Part shown: positions 23,087 to 36,797 of the stretch, one piece after another | How positions within the stretch are numbered: position 1 is the first letter of the stretch | How the letters are laid out: every line of letters begins with the position of its first letter | Assembly (NCBI GenBank): GCA_965153355.1 | Contig: OZ231126.1 | Coordinates: forward strand, 80,662,001 to 80,726,000 | Reading direction: 5' to 3' | Origin: Flaccisagitta enflata | Taxonomy: Eukaryota; Chaetognatha; Sagittoidea; Aphragmophora | DNA: 64,000 nucleotides | Notes under the pieces: generated by a model | What the model was told of the DNA's origin: nothing | Databases searched by the model: none | Seen by the model: the letters and a program-made list of their open reading frames with translations, nothing else | Program-made: the position numbers and the translations under genes

Positions 23087-25722
23087 ATGGAGAAAATTTT
23101 TTTTGTCTTATCGGCAATACTATGTTTCGGCATAGTTCAAGCCGTTAATAGACATCATGAATGTATTAACCGGATGCTCGAACATGACTTGACACAATTT
23201 CAAAGCGAAGTAATTTGTCACCATCTCTCTCAAATCGAGATTCCCGAGTCAACGACAGAGATGACAACACAAATGACAACCGAAATGACAACACCAATGA
23301 CAACCGAAATGACAACTCAAATGACATCCGAGGAGCCAACGACGACAGCTTCAAGTCAAAAGGAACAACTGGACGACCTTTGGACGAGTAAGCAATCAGC
23401 AGCTACATTTTTCAAAAACTCACAAGGTATCGTGAGTCATCATAGTGACTCACTTCAGAAATTTAAAAAAAAATTAAAATCTCCCTCTGACAGACAAACT
23501 AAAGGTCCTCTGCGTCAACCTGCCTCAAGATCCGAACAACCTTTGAAGTCATCAGCCTCATTCTCTCCTTCGATGTCAAGCTTCACTCATTCTTCAGGAC
23601 ATTTGGTCATGGATAAATCATCTTCATCTGTCATTCATCAGTCGTCATCAAAACAAGTTTGTCATCAAATCAAGTTCACTCAGTCTTCAGGACATTCGGT
23701 CATGGATAAACCTTCGTCATCTGTTATTCATCAGTTGTCATCAAAACAAGTTCATCATCAAATCAAGTTCATTAAACAACAAGTGAGTTCATCTAATCAT
23801 CTTGGCATCTATAAAAGGAGTAGCTCTACCGTCATCCTATCATCGACAAAAACTTTCGTTGATTATATCTCCTTTTCTTCTGTCTCCTCGCTCTCACATC
23901 GACAAACTGACACTGGATCGTTCTTTATCACTGAATCATCATCATCAACGATCACTTTGTCATCATTGTCATCTCTTCGTCTCTCTTCAACTCCCCCCCT
24001 CACTCGGTCATTATCTCATCTCCCATCTGTGTCATCACCGTCACTATCATCACCATTGCTGTCATCACCATCACTGTCATCATCGAATCATCACTCTCAA
24101 ACTGTGTCACTGACTCTATCATCAACACTCTCAATCACTCAATCATCAACTTGTCATGTTGTATCAACTTCAGCGAAGACATTCTCTTTGTCACATCATC
24201 ACTCGCGAACAGCGTCACTAATCCCATCGTCATTTCCATCCGGTCTACCATCATCATCATCATCATCATCATTGTCACAATCATTGTCACGAACTCCGTC
24301 ACTATCACTATCACAACCACTGTCATCATCATCATCATCGTTATCATCACCATCACCATCATCATCACTGTCATCATTATCATCACTGTCACCATCACCA
24401 TCACCATCACCAAGTCCGTCGTCAGTTTTTTCCCAACATCGTCTCAGCTTCTCATTTTCTTCGACCCCCCATCGCCAATCGGTTTCTTCTTATCAACAAA
24501 CAAAACCAACTGTTTCGATCATGACTCATAGGAACACAACATTCGCGTATCGGGATTCATTCTCCCCCCCTAGCCTTTGTTCATCATCCAGTATACCCAA
24601 ACCCCACGAAGTTCAAAACGAGTCAGATTTTAACCCTTTTCACAACGAAACTTTCAAAAAAAGCAACGCTTCTTTTTCAACTTCTATTCGTGACTTTCAA
24701 CTGAACCTAGCTAACTTTAATACGAACGTCCTCATCAAGGCTTTATTATATTTAATTGGACTGATTTCCGGCTATATACTTCGTCATCTAACCACCCGTG
24801 TCATCAACAGTCTTTACAGAAACTATCGCATCATTCGTCAGAAAATCAAAACAGCTAACAGATCAATGGACATTCGCCTAAACTCTATACCAGGATATCC
24901 CGCGCCTAAGCATCCCGCACCATCCGGTCCTCCACTTCCATTAAGACCCAAAAATATTTCAAAAAATCTTTGTTGCGGGCTTGATTGTGGTTCTAACAAA
25001 CAGGAATCACAAAACCTTTACGAAACGATTCCTATCACCACTTTGTCATCGTCATCAGGATATGATCAACCTGTCACTTCCTCCGATCATCCTATCACAT
25101 CCTCCAGTCAGCCTAACACATCCTCCGACCAACCTGTGGTGTCCTCCGATCAACCCGATCAGTCCAGTGGGATCATAAATCTGAATCACGTCAGCCCAAA
25201 TTACACCCATTTCGTCGCCGATTCGGTAATTATTTTATCCTACTTTTGTTAATCATCCCGCATATTTCCTCTTTCGCATTCTCCATTCAAACACTCATTC
25301 AGAGTTCATCATATTTACTGCAACAATATTCTTTTTTTTTTCTGACATTTATTACCACGTGGTTTTAAAGATTTCACGTCAATTTTCTTGTCTCTTTTTC
25401 ATCTTGTGGTTTTCAGTTTTCAGACCGAAATTATCACGGCGCATCCCAAGACGCAAGGACTCACGTTATCAACGATGCGTCTCAAAGTGAAGAAACCGAC
25501 ATCAAAGAGGTCGGACCGACTTTGGGCGCGGAGGACCATGTCTATATGGTTCGCGTGGATCTGCATGGCGCACCTCAACCTCGTCAACACGAAGCCCCTG
25601 CCATCGGACCCCATTGGACCCGGGATGTTAGTAATCTGTCTGTCAATCTGTCTGATTTTCTGTCTCACGACCTTGCTTTTTTGTCAACGTCTTTTGTTTT
25701 GTATCAGCTCTTGTCAAACTCC

Positions 25723-25793
<71 letters not shown>

Positions 25794-26185
25794 TCATACA
25801 GACATTCCACATTAAAAAGTAGTTCAGTATTCAGAAAAATTTTGTACTCAATATCCATTTTATGGTGAGAGTATCCAATCTAATCCAATCTCTGGTGGGC
25901 GCCAAAAACCCAGGACTTTCAATGTCCTACCAAGGGTGGTGTCTTATAACATTCAAACCCCTTCCCCCTCCCCCCCCCCCTTCCCCTTCCATCAACCCCC
26001 CCTCTAAGGATTCGCACGATAGCTCCGATGCCGACGCCATTGCCAACCCCATCAACGAGTACGAGCACGAGCCAACGCCCACAAACATCAACTCCACATG
26101 GAGGGTCTCCGACTTCACCGATTCCATCGGAGGATCCGCGTATGAAGCCGATTTCCAACAATACACGTCCTCTCCCGTGCCATGA
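23087..26185 (+). CDS. Mucin-like type I membrane glycoprotein, three exons
   Basis: ATG at 23087 starts a signal peptide (MEKIFFVLSAILCFGIVQA). Exons 23087-25225, 25417-25626 and 26009-26185 join in phase 0. The last acceptor follows a very long pyrimidine tract. The product has about 840 residues: a short Cys/His N-terminal part, TTEMTTQM repeats (about residues 55-85), and some 450 residues that are Ser/Thr/Pro/His-rich with two long direct repeats (near 23605 and 23695), expected to carry dense O-glycans. A transmembrane segment lies near residue 550 (IKALLYLIGLISGYILRHL), followed by a basic stretch and a cytoplasmic tail with SSDQP repeats. It resembles viral mucin-like envelope proteins in layout only; no homologue is recognised. 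Confidence 0.65.
25627..26008 (+). repeat. CT-filled intron of the mucin-like gene
   Basis: The donor is GTTAGT at 25627. There is a CT microsatellite at about 25731-25790, then a C-rich tract (25958-26004) up to the aag acceptor. Confidence 0.8.
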
Positions 26186-26504
26186 TACGCCAGGTGTATC
26201 CGTGGGTCTTGGCATTATTACCCCCTGTCTGTTTTTGTCTGTCTGTCTGAACTGCTTTTTGTACAAACGTCTGAAGAAAGCCGAAAATGTCGCACTCTTC
26301 GAAGGCTTTCGTCGGTCACTGCGCAGAGGAGAGTCTGATCTCCTTCTAGACAATGACACCGATGACACTGATGACAACCGTCGCAGTTCGTATCAAAGAG
26401 ATGGCATCCGATCCGCACGTACTCGTAGCCTTGTTCATCCTCGCGCAACAGAATCGGGTCATGTCAACCCCGCTTTTGACGCATACGCTGTAACCTCACT
26501 TTGA
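26028..26504 (+). CDS. Overlapping-frame membrane protein or alternative last exon
   Basis: 158 codons from ATG at 26028, in another frame than the last exon of the mucin-like gene, which it overlaps by 158 bp. The Ser/Thr/Pro-rich N-terminal 50 residues are followed by a transmembrane segment (VGLGIITPCLFLSVCLNCF), a basic stop-transfer (YKRLKKAEN) and a cytoplasmic tail with an acidic DNDTDDTDDN run. It ends GHVNPAFDAYAVTSL; the NPAFD part is an NPxF-type endocytic motif. It could be a separate gene or an alternatively spliced C-terminus giving the glycoprotein a second membrane anchor. A GTG-rich pyrimidine context prevents a firm choice. Confidence 0.5.
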   Translation: MPTPLPTPSTSTSTSQRPQTSTPHGGSPTSPIPSEDPRMKPISNNTRPLPCHDTPGVSVGLGIITPCLFLSVCLNCFLYKRLKKAENVALFEGFRRSLRRGESDLLLDNDTDDTDDNRRSSYQRDGIRSARTRSLVHPRATESGHVNPAFDAYAVTSL

Positions 26505-26938
26505 GAATTTTTTTTTTTTATTCCTTATCTGCTCAATTTTCGCTTCGTTATCAATTTGAATCACACTCCTGTTATCGAACCTACTTTTTGATCAATCCTC
26601 ATATCAGGCAGACGAAATAACACAAGTTAGATTTAATAACATCATGTTTATTCTCTATCTGTTACGTTATGCCACAAATCTAGAATGCTGAAGCAGAATC
26701 ACAAAGGTTGTAAACCTCAGTCGTCCATCTATTTTATGACTTTTTTCCATCAGCAACGTTGATCCAATTATGAGCAAAGAAAAACCAATTATAGATTTAT
26801 CGGAAAACTTCTAGCCAACCAGCCGGCCAACCATCTAGCCTCCCAGCAGACCCACCCAGCCGGCCAATCACACAAAATCTGGGGAGTTTCGGGAGATGCG
26901 GGAGTGAGCCAAAAAATTCCCCAAAATACACCTACTGA
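26505..26938. other. Non-coding; probable right flank of the viral element
   Basis: No ORF of note. T-rich tracts follow the last membrane ORF; then come agccggccaaccatctagcc type short repeats near 26815-26870. No terminal inverted repeat of the element was recognised. Confidence 0.5.
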
Positions 26939-27390
26939 GAAGGGGGTACATGAGGGGTACATGAGAGATCAAAACCCAGTCTCATTGTAGGGTACATGGA
27001 GATAAAGAGGGGGTACATGAGGGGTACATGAGAGATCAAAACCCAGTGTCAATGAAGGGTACATGGAGAAAAGAAAGGGGGTACATGAGGGGTACATGGG
27101 AGATTGAAACCCAGTCTCAATGAAGGGTACATAGAGAAGAGAAGGGGGTACATGAGGGGTACATGAGAGATCGAAACCCAGTCTCAATGAAGGGTACATG
27201 GAGAATAGAAGGGGGTACATGAGGGGTACATGAGAGATTGAAACCCACTCTCAATAAAAGGGGTACATGAGGGTTACTTTGGGTACATGAGGGATCAATC
27301 CCCAGTTTCAATGAAAGGTACATGAGCATAACTTAGGGTACATGAGAGATCAATCCCCAGGCTTTTTTGTAGGGGTACATAGAGGGTACA
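26939..27390 (+). repeat. 67-bp minisatellite (ggggtacatgag)
   Basis: Units start at about 26941, 27008, 27076, 27143 and 27210, each with two gggtacatga motifs and an aacccagtctcaatgaa stretch. More diverged copies extend to about 27390 and around 27430. Open frames across it are repeat artefacts. Confidence 0.9.
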
Positions 27391-28454
27391 TATTAAAAAA
27401 TCCCACTATATAGAGCCAGTTTCTCATTTTGGGGTACATGAGGGTGGGGTACATGAGGATCCATCTTTCCGAGGAATTGGTGTGGGTGAGGGATTCTTGG
27501 CAGGTGATTGATGATGCAGGAGAGGTAGGAACAAATTAAAGAAATAGCACCGGGAAAGACGGGTGGGTTTATGGCATCATGCAGGAGCACGAGTTCTATT
27601 TGATGGTAGAAAGAGGGAGGGATTATATCGTAAGTAGGTGTTTGCTTTGAATAAAGAAAGGTATGGGGATGACGGATTGACGCAGGTGATGTCTGTACTC
27701 TGTACTCTAGGCGCCTAGTGAATCAGTAAGAAAACGCGTTGACAAGGCTTGAGTCATGAGGCCGTGTGAATGTTTGCAGGAAAATGAACGTCGGAGAGTT
27801 TCAAGCTCAACTGTGCAGCAAAGCGAAGGGCAAGAGAGATGCAGATGACATAAAAGTATGTAAGGGCAAGAGAGATGTAGATAATGTGTGAGCAGGTAAG
27901 GACAAGAGAGATCCAGATAATGTGCGAGCAGGTAAAAACTCGTTTCTGTTCTTTTGCGGGGAGAGGGAGAGAAAAGAAAGACAACGAGAGTGACGTAATG
28001 CAGGGGGACATGAAAAGATAGACAGAAAGACAGACAGACACAGAAAAACGAAAGAGGATTTCACGAGAGAGAAAAAAGATGGTGGTGAAGTTTCAAAGGA
28101 AAAGCAGAAGAAAAAAAAAAAGGATGAAAAATTGTGGAATGGACAAAGAGTCCAATTTAGCTTCAACGCCGTCTGGGCTTCTGTCTAAAATATGGAAATG
28201 AGTTTTGATGATGCCTGCTGCGAAATGAAGTCCAGCCTACAAAAAAAATTGAGAAAAAAAAATAATGTGGGAAAAAAATGAAGAAAAAAAAAGAAAATTT
28301 TTTTTTGCCTGCGCCTTTGGTTGTGAGCCTGAGTCCGACGTCTAAGTGCAGTTTTGACGAAAGAAAAATGGCCATTAAAAAATATGAAAGAAAATGAGAG
28401 AGAGAGAGAGAAAAAAAAAACAAGTCCAAGAGGGCAACAGTCGTGTGCCTCTGA
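27391..28454. other. Non-coding, purine-rich
   Basis: A gcaagagagatgcagataat type unit is repeated about three times (27829-27935). A-rich/GA-rich tracts lie at 28060-28430. No convincing gene. Confidence 0.5.
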
Positions 28455-28843
28455 AAATGACACACAAAATGTTAAAAAATGTTAAAGAATGTTAAAAAAT
28501 GTTAAAGATTGTTAAAAAATGTTAAGAATGTTAAAAAATGTTGAAAAATGTTGAAAAATGTTGAAAAATGTTAAAAAATGTTGAAAAATGTTGAAAAATG
28601 TTGAAAAATGTTGAAAAATGTTAAAAAATGTAAAAAAAAGGTTAAAAAAGGTTAGAAATGCCATTTATAAGAGTTGAAAAATATTGAAAAATGTTAAAGA
28701 ATGTTTAAGAAATGTTAAAGAATGTTAAAAAATGTTTAAAAAATGTTAAAGAATGTTAAAAAATGTTAAAAGATGTTTAAAGATGTTAAAAAATGTTAAA
28801 AAATGTTAAAAAATGTTAAAAAATGTTAGAAATTTAAAAATGT

Positions 28844-28845
<2 letters not shown>
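28455..28845 (+). repeat. aatgttaaaa 10- to 11-bp minisatellite
   Basis: About 35 degenerate copies of aatgttaaaa/aatgttgaaa, interrupted near 28640-28670. Confidence 0.9.

Positions 28846-28908
<63 letters not shown>
28846..28908 (+). repeat. GA microsatellite
   Basis: About 60 bp GA tract directly abutting the aatgttaaaa array. Confidence 0.9.
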
Positions 28909-29691
<783 letters not shown>

Positions 29692-29783
29692 TGCAAAGGT
29701 GATATAATCAGTAAGCACTTTGCAGTCTGCAGTTCGGAGCAATTTGCCAGGAAAGCAATTTATGGCTTTTGTTCTGTCAAAGT

Positions 29784-30941
29784 TAGGGGTGAGTCGAGCA
29801 ATTAATTGCTCGACGATTAATCGAGGAAAAATTTTGCATTGCTTGCTCGAGGAAAGCAAAAATCCTCGGAGGAAAAATTTTGTTCTAACAAACCAACCAA
29901 AGGATGGACAGACATGACTTATCATAGATATGCAGGAACACACATAAAAAGACAATAAGACAAAAATATTTTTGACAGACAGACGGATTGACGGAGCTCA
30001 TAGATGGACTGATAAACCCTAAAAATCAAATAATGGTGATTCATCAAAATACTTCAAGGACTCAGTTTTAGAACTTAGTTACAAATATCATCTGATATCA
30101 ATCGTCATCTGACAAATTAAACCTACTCGCCTTTTCAAATTAAATCTCTTTAGCCGTCTCTTATTTTTAGTCGCATGCACAAGACACTGACCTGCTCTGT
30201 CCGTCTGTTGGTCGGTGGGTCTGTCAGTCTGTGACATGTTTCTCGTCATTTAAAGTTTTTTTGAATAATTTCAATTTATTTCAATCTTTTGGTCTTGTAG
30301 TCTTAACAACCGCATACGACTGTAAGGTGTTGGCCTTTTTCTTTGTCCATATGCATGTTTTATGTGCGTCTTTCAGCGTCTCTTTTGCACTCTCGCTTTC
30401 TTGCTCCCTCGCTCATTTTATTCCTCTGTCTTTCTCTAGCTATGCCGCCCAAAACATCACACCAATGACGAATCAGGGATTTTGGCACTAAGATATATTG
30501 AAGTATCATGATATGCGTGATACTTCAGTACTGCAAAATACTTCGATAGTGCAAAATACTTTGAGTACAATTAAGCTGCCTAGGATCATTTTACACGTGA
30601 CTGCTTACTTTCCTCAGGAAAAACTTGAAGAAAGAATTCTTCGTAACTCGTGATCCCCTGAGACAAATAATGCAACTTCATTTTGTTTCTAAACTGAAAA
30701 AAAGTATTAATTTGTTTGTGGCCAACTTTGAAATATGTTATTCTATAAAGTGTAAAAGAAATACAAGTCCCATTGTGTTACCATTTCTTTCTTTTTAGAA
30801 CTAATGGGTAGAATAGTTATTTATAATCAATTATAGAATGCTGAAAAAAAATCCTCGAAAATGCCCGAGGATTCCTCGAGGAATTAGGATTTTTGGCGAT
30901 TAATCATCGAGGAAAAATATCAAATCCTCGACTCAGCCCTA
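29784..30941. mobile_element. Non-autonomous hAT-type DNA transposon, 1158 bp
   Basis: The left end taggggtgagtcgag and the right end ctcgactcagcccta are terminal inverted repeats with one mismatch. The flanks are a perfect 8-bp duplication, gtcaaagt (29776-29783 and 30942-30949). The TAGGG-type termini and 8-bp target duplication are diagnostic of hAT. Subterminal regions carry many tcctcga/tcgagga motifs on both sides, as expected for transposase-binding sites. There is no transposase ORF inside; the interior includes a member of another dispersed repeat (about 30168-30320). Confidence 0.85.
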
Positions 30942-31054
30942 GTCAAAGTCGGATTTAAACAGGCAGAGACATTAAACGGCAGAATAAAAAAGTCAGGGTC
31001 ATTCAACACTCAGGTGTTGGATTGTTCGCTTTTAAAGCGAGGAGGAGGGTATAG

Positions 31055-31055
<1 letters not shown>

Positions 31056-31141
<86 letters not shown>

Positions 31142-31154
31142 TGTGTGTGTGTGA
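31056..31154 (+). repeat. TG microsatellite
   Basis: About 99 bp TG repeat with one tgag interruption. The following 31160-31870 is purine-rich, then mixed, with no supported gene. Confidence 0.95.
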
Positions 31155-31877
31155 TTTAGAGATATGACACGGAATATATTCAGTACTGTAGCTGTAGACG
31201 GTAGATACGGACACGCACAGGAGCAAAGTTGGAAAAAAAAAGAATGAAACGTGGAAAAAAAGATGTGGTGAAAATTGAAGTAGATCTAAGCCGAGAAAAG
31301 GGAGATAAGAAGGCGGAAAGCAGAGGAAAAGATGATGAAGAAAATCACAGAGGAATTACTAAAAAAAGAGCAAAGGGATGAAAATAAGAGCGAGGGGGTG
31401 AAAAAAAGAGCAAGGGGGTGAAAAAAAAGAAGCCAAGACTGCTGGTGAGACGAAAAGAAGTTGAGCGGAGAAAAAAGGCAGGGAGAGAGACTGTAGAAAG
31501 GAGAGGTACTTCACACTGCTCCAGATCCAACCACCACAACAAATTAAACAACCATCTCCCCCATTCCCCTCATCACCCCCTATTCACCACCAATTCACCT
31601 TTAGTTCCTACAAAGTCAAAGGTGGATTGCCAAACTTATACACGATACACGACATGAGGAGGGTTTAGAGTGAATAAAATGATGGCATACTGCATAATGC
31701 TTGAAATGCCCGGAAATATAGATAGTAAGCCTGTAAGGGAAAAGATTCGCGACAACAATCTTTTCTTTTATTGAAATCTTATATTGAAGCAATGATCATA
31801 AAACATGATTAGATATTAAATTTCTCACGCGACTAATTTTTACTATTGTAGTAATGTAATTTTCTCTGCCATCCGAA

Positions 31878-31878
<1 letters not shown>

Positions 31879-31968
<90 letters not shown>
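31879..31968 (+). repeat. CT microsatellite
   Basis: About 90 bp CT tract, 110 bp left of the foldback element. Confidence 0.95.
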
Positions 31969-31971
<3 letters not shown>

Positions 31972-32075
31972 TTCCTACTTTCAAGCCAAGCAAATGTCTC
32001 CCCAAAGCGTAATGTGTGACATCCCCATTTCAACATTTGCAAATCGCACCAATTTTGTTGCCATACACCGTCCGT

Positions 32076-32675
32076 TCAAACTACCGCCAGGTGGTTTTTA
32101 GTATTACTCGGAATTTTCTGCTTGTTTTTACTCAGGATGGACTTCCTGAACTAGAATCCAGCTTCAAAGAAATCTTTCTTGTGGCGCCTTTTGAAAAAAA
32201 TCAAAAATTTATAATTTTTCATCCTGTATTGCACCCAGATTTTAGAGGATAGTTAGAAAACTTTTTTAGATGGAATATTTGAATTCCTGATGAAATTTCC
32301 TTTCGTTTGATAGGTCGCACTAAATATTTTTCAAAAGAGATCAAATTTTCAATTTTTTAGCCACCGTTACTTTCTATAACAGTGGCTTGAAAATTAAGAA
32401 TTTTATTTCTTTTTAAAAATATATAGTGCGACCTATCAAATGAAAGAAAATTTTATCAGGAATTCAGATATGCTATCTAAAAAGATCTTATGACAGCCCC
32501 AAAAATTCTGATCTCAAAATAATTGAAAAAACAATCAATTTTGGATTTTTTTCACAAGGCGCCACAAAAAAGTTTTTTTTGAACCTGGATTCTTGTTTAG
32601 GAGGTCCATATTGAGCGTAATCAAGTGGAAAATCCAGAGTAATACTGAAAACCACCTGGCGGTAGTTTGAAAGGA
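32076..32675. mobile_element. Foldback / long-inverted-repeat MITE, about 600 bp
   Basis: ttcaaactaccgccaggtgg at the left and ccacctggcggtagtttgaa at the right are perfect inverted copies. Inner pairs also match, including ggcgcc near 32186 and 32561, and gataggtcgcacta with tagtgcgacctatc (near 32310 and 32425). The whole segment is therefore one degenerate palindrome centred near 32370. No coding capacity. The target duplication is unclear. Confidence 0.8.
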
Positions 32676-32690
32676 TAAACCCTGATTAGT

Positions 32691-32693
<3 letters not shown>

Positions 32694-32757
<64 letters not shown>
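32694..32757 (+). repeat. GA microsatellite
   Basis: About 64 bp GA tract just right of the foldback element. Confidence 0.95.
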
Positions 32758-32760
<3 letters not shown>

Positions 32761-33011
32761 AGAGCCACTGCCGCGCGCGTCTAAGACGGATATATCGAAG
32801 TCGCTAATTGGCCGTTAAAAATCCGTCTTGAGGCCGTGATTGGTGGAATAGTTTTAGGCGGAAGGAGAAAAAAAAAACCAAGATGGTGGCATCCTCTGTA
32901 CACGTGGAAAAAAAAAAAGAAACGAAAAGAAGAGAACAGGAAAGACTTGTTTTTGCGACGTTTCGAAGGAAATACAGAGTGACAGGAAATAGAAATTGCG
33001 GACAGAAGATA

Positions 33012-33086
33012 CAGAGGCAGAGACAGAGACAGAGACAGAGACAGAGGCAGAGACAGAGACAGAGACAGAGACAGAGACAGAGGCAG
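33012..33086 (+). repeat. cagaga hexanucleotide repeat
   Basis: About twelve copies of cagaga/caggca. The 32758-33011 and 33087-33480 flanks show no gene. Confidence 0.9.
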
Positions 33087-33487
33087 AGCGCGCCTACAAA
33101 AGTTCGGGGGTGGTTTGGGTGAGGAAACGATGGATCAGTTAAATGGAATTTGCGGGAAAAGAAGGAAGTATAGTACAGTACTTAGTGGAATATCTTGTTA
33201 TTTATAGAGGTAAGGGACTTGTGGGAGTGACACCAATTGGGAATACTACACAAAAGTGTTCAAAACTTGTCAAAGCCATTTAATCATGTTTAAGTGTTCG
33301 ATACCTTCCCTCATTGTTAGTTATGCATATTCAATAAAAAACTTGGCCATACCGGACTGTAACTGATGTCAGCTTTCCTCTATCAGTACTCTCTTCCCTG
33401 CTATATCATGTATCTGGTTCTCCTTCCCTAGACTTTCTCACTTGCCTTAGCTGAATAGTAAATCAAATTTTCATCTCATTACGCATT

Positions 33488-33832
33488 ACGCACTGCTAAC
33501 GTGTACGCGCTGCTAACGTGAATATGCGCTGCTAACGTGAATACGCGCTGCTAACGTGAATACGCGCTGCTTACGTGAATACGCGCTACTAACGTGAATA
33601 TGCGCTGCTAACATGAATACGGGCTGCTAACGTGAATACACGCTGCTGATGTGAATACTCGCTACTAATGTGAATACGCCATACTAACGTGAATACGCGC
33701 TGCTAATGTGAATACGCGCTGCTGATGTGAATATGCGCTACTAACGTGAATACGCGCTGCTAAGATGAATATGCGCTGCTAACGTGAATACGCGCTGTTA
33801 ACGTGAACATGCGCTGCTAACGTGAATCAGCA
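33488..33832 (+). repeat. 19-bp minisatellite (cgtgaatacgcgctgctaa)
   Basis: About 18 tandem copies with point variants. It is followed by unremarkable AT-rich sequence to 34286. Confidence 0.9.
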
Positions 33833-34286
33833 GTAACGCAAAACGTGTGCGTCAAATGATCCTAAAGCTCTTGATTGTGAGCAAAAACCTCTATCTCAGA
33901 ACATCAATTCTACGAGCAACGTGAATAAATTTTTCCCCCTGTAAAATGGGCCAGACCCAGAAACTCCCCCTCTTTTTCTCCTAATTGTCAAATTGATACT
34001 GCATAAAAGTTGCAAAAGTTGTTCGTATTTCTTAAACGTGCCTTTTTAAATTATTGCTGTCACTTTTTGCTGTCACATAATTCCTGGCTATTAATTCCAT
34101 TCAAATTCAAATTCAACTTTCCCGGATTCCATGAGACATGATGGTGTTGCTTTTGATGTCATGTCATCTCGGATGCAGTCCGTAGTGGAGTCGGATAAAA
34201 AATGTCAACTTTGTTTTAGACACATCAATGTCTTTTTGCCTCTATCTTTGTCTCCCTAGATCAAGATATTTACTGATAGTTACAAC

Positions 34287-34636
<350 letters not shown>

Positions 34637-34769
34637 ACATCTCCCCAGCGCTTTAAAAACGCCGTTAGTTAATCTCAAACTGAACCAGATATCTGTGCTC
34701 CATATAATGGCTTGACCAAGAATTTTTGGCTGATTTTGTTTTCCTTATTTTTTGTTTCGACGTCATTGG

Positions 34770-35110
34770 CAGTGGGGGGGGGATCGAGGGGGATGGGGGG
34801 GGGGGGTGGAAGGAATTAAATTCCTTTCGGGCAGTATTAATAATGAGGAAACTCGAGTTAAACGAATGGAGGAGTATGGATGGGGCGGAGGAGTATGGAT
34901 GGTTGGTGGATGTATAGTTCTAAGAAGTAAAATCAAAGAGAGGGCCAAAAGAAAAGGGAGCGGGGGAAGGGGGGTGTGGCTTTAATTATTTTTTGGGGCC
35001 GGAGTTGTTGTGAGTGGGGTGGGGGTATGCCATATTATTGTGAGTGGGGTGGGGCATGGGGGTGTGGCATGGGGGTGTGGCATGGGGGTGTGGCATGGGT
35101 GTATGCATGG
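34770..35110 (+). repeat. G-rich region with gcatgggggtgtg repeats
   Basis: G-runs at 34774-34806 and about 35005-35100, the latter with tandem gcatgggggtgtg units; possible G-quadruplex sequence. No gene. Confidence 0.7.
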
Positions 35111-35224
35111 TCGGTGGCAGTGGAAATAAGAAATGATATAGGATTCGCAAAATGCACTGCAGGGATAAACATCTCCTTGGATTTTGTTTCTGGCAAAAGG
35201 TTTTTGCCGCCTCGACTCAAATCT

Positions 35225-35410
35225 TCTCTTTTTTACTCGCGTGTACGAAACTGTACGACCCACTCTGTCGGTCCGTCCGTTGGTCCGTCCGTCGCGCGCG
35301 TCGGTCTGTCACGCTTAGCTTTTTTTCGCTGTTGTACGTCATTTTAAGTCATCTGAAGTTATTGTATATTTTGTCTTTTGGTCTTGACGACCAAATGCGA
35401 CTTAGAGGTG
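35225..35410 (+). repeat. Dispersed repeat family member (actcgcgtg...ccgtccgt)
   Basis: It shares tcggtccgtccgttggt, gtctgtcacgcttagct and a terminal aaatgcgactt with the copy inside the hAT element (30168-30320) and, more distantly, with 36722-36797, 53685-53890 and 59576-59676. The type of element is not determined; it may be a SINE or MITE. Confidence 0.6.
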
Positions 35411-35624
35411 TTAATCATGTTTTATCCTAAATCATACATCGATTGCCCAATTTTCAGTTATTTCACTATTTGTCAAAACTATTTTCGCGTAATGACGTAA
35501 CGTTTTTCTACCCTCGAAAACATTCAATTTGTTCCGCAATCGGATTTTAGTTACATTATGTTAATTTCCAAACCATTTGCCTTTTTAACAGAACAACCGT
35601 CCTTTTAAATTTTACAAACAAACC

Positions 35625-35956
<332 letters not shown>

Positions 35957-36721
35957 CATGCACAATTTCCCCTTCATCCGACCCATTTCCAATATCCGAT
36001 ATCTCAATTCATTGCCGTTAGATTCCCCTGTGGGCCAAAACATATCCATCATCGGATCATCTTCATTTACCTCTTGATCCATTTAACATCTCCACACACA
36101 CAAAAAAAATAACCCCCCCATCCCATCCCCCCATTTCTTTCCGCGTATGAACAAAAGAGAAAAGAAAAAGTGAAAAAAGAAAAATCTGCTATTACAAAAC
36201 ATCGTCTTTTGTTTTTCTGTTCTTCTCGCCCCACTTTCGCGTGTTTGCCCCCATTCAAAACAATAATTCTTATGTGATGTTCACACTTTTTATTCTACCT
36301 CAAATTTACCTTCAGATTTGATCATTTTCTCCCTCATAATTCATCCTCCTTATGCCTTATTCCCTCCTCTCCTCTATGGAATGAATTAAAAAAAGAAGTA
36401 AACCAAGGAACGCTTGATAGAATTCTCAAAACCCACGATGCTGTCTTTTCAATATGATTCTAACCATTTATATAATCAGGCAGCCTAATGACCACTGGCC
36501 ACTAGAAACCCTTGATTGCCAATTGGAGTTCAAATGTGAAGTGCAATTGTAGGTAGGGGAAGTGTCATGAGTTTTCTTTGAAACAAGGCCGGATACACGG
36601 CTGCCGAAGTCGTGTGCGGGTGGGCAGGGGCCGTGTGGGTGGGCAGGGGCCGTATTTGAGGTCACTAGACCATTTAGGCAGGAGCGGTGAGGTCAAAAAA
36701 GTAAAACGAATAAAAAAAGTA

Positions 36722-36797
36722 AAATTGAGACCAACCAACCAACCGACCGACCGACGGATGGACAAAGCGGGGTGTAGAGTCGCGTAGCACGCGACTA
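36722..36797 (-). repeat. Dispersed repeat with agtcgcgt hairpin end
   Basis: Contains accgaccgaccgacggatgg, and ends in the palindrome agtcgcgtagcacgcgact. The reverse-complement relative is at 53685-53770. Confidence 0.7.

Noticed and set aside
24135-24531. Met-Val and Ile-rich frames inside the mucin-like exon
   Set aside because: Shadow frames of the TCA-rich serine-coding repeat.
26969-27329. Tyr-Pro-Ser-rich repeat protein on the minus strand
   Set aside because: Arises from the 67-bp minisatellite; no start context or other support, and it ends with the repeat.
33488-33832. Possible CRISPR-like array
   Set aside because: The units are contiguous 19-bp repeats without unique spacers; an ordinary minisatellite in a eukaryotic sequence.
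36722-36797. Helitron 3' end (hairpin followed by CTAA)
   Set aside because: The hairpin abuts CTAA without the usual spacing, and no 5' TC end or Rep/helicase gene was seen.
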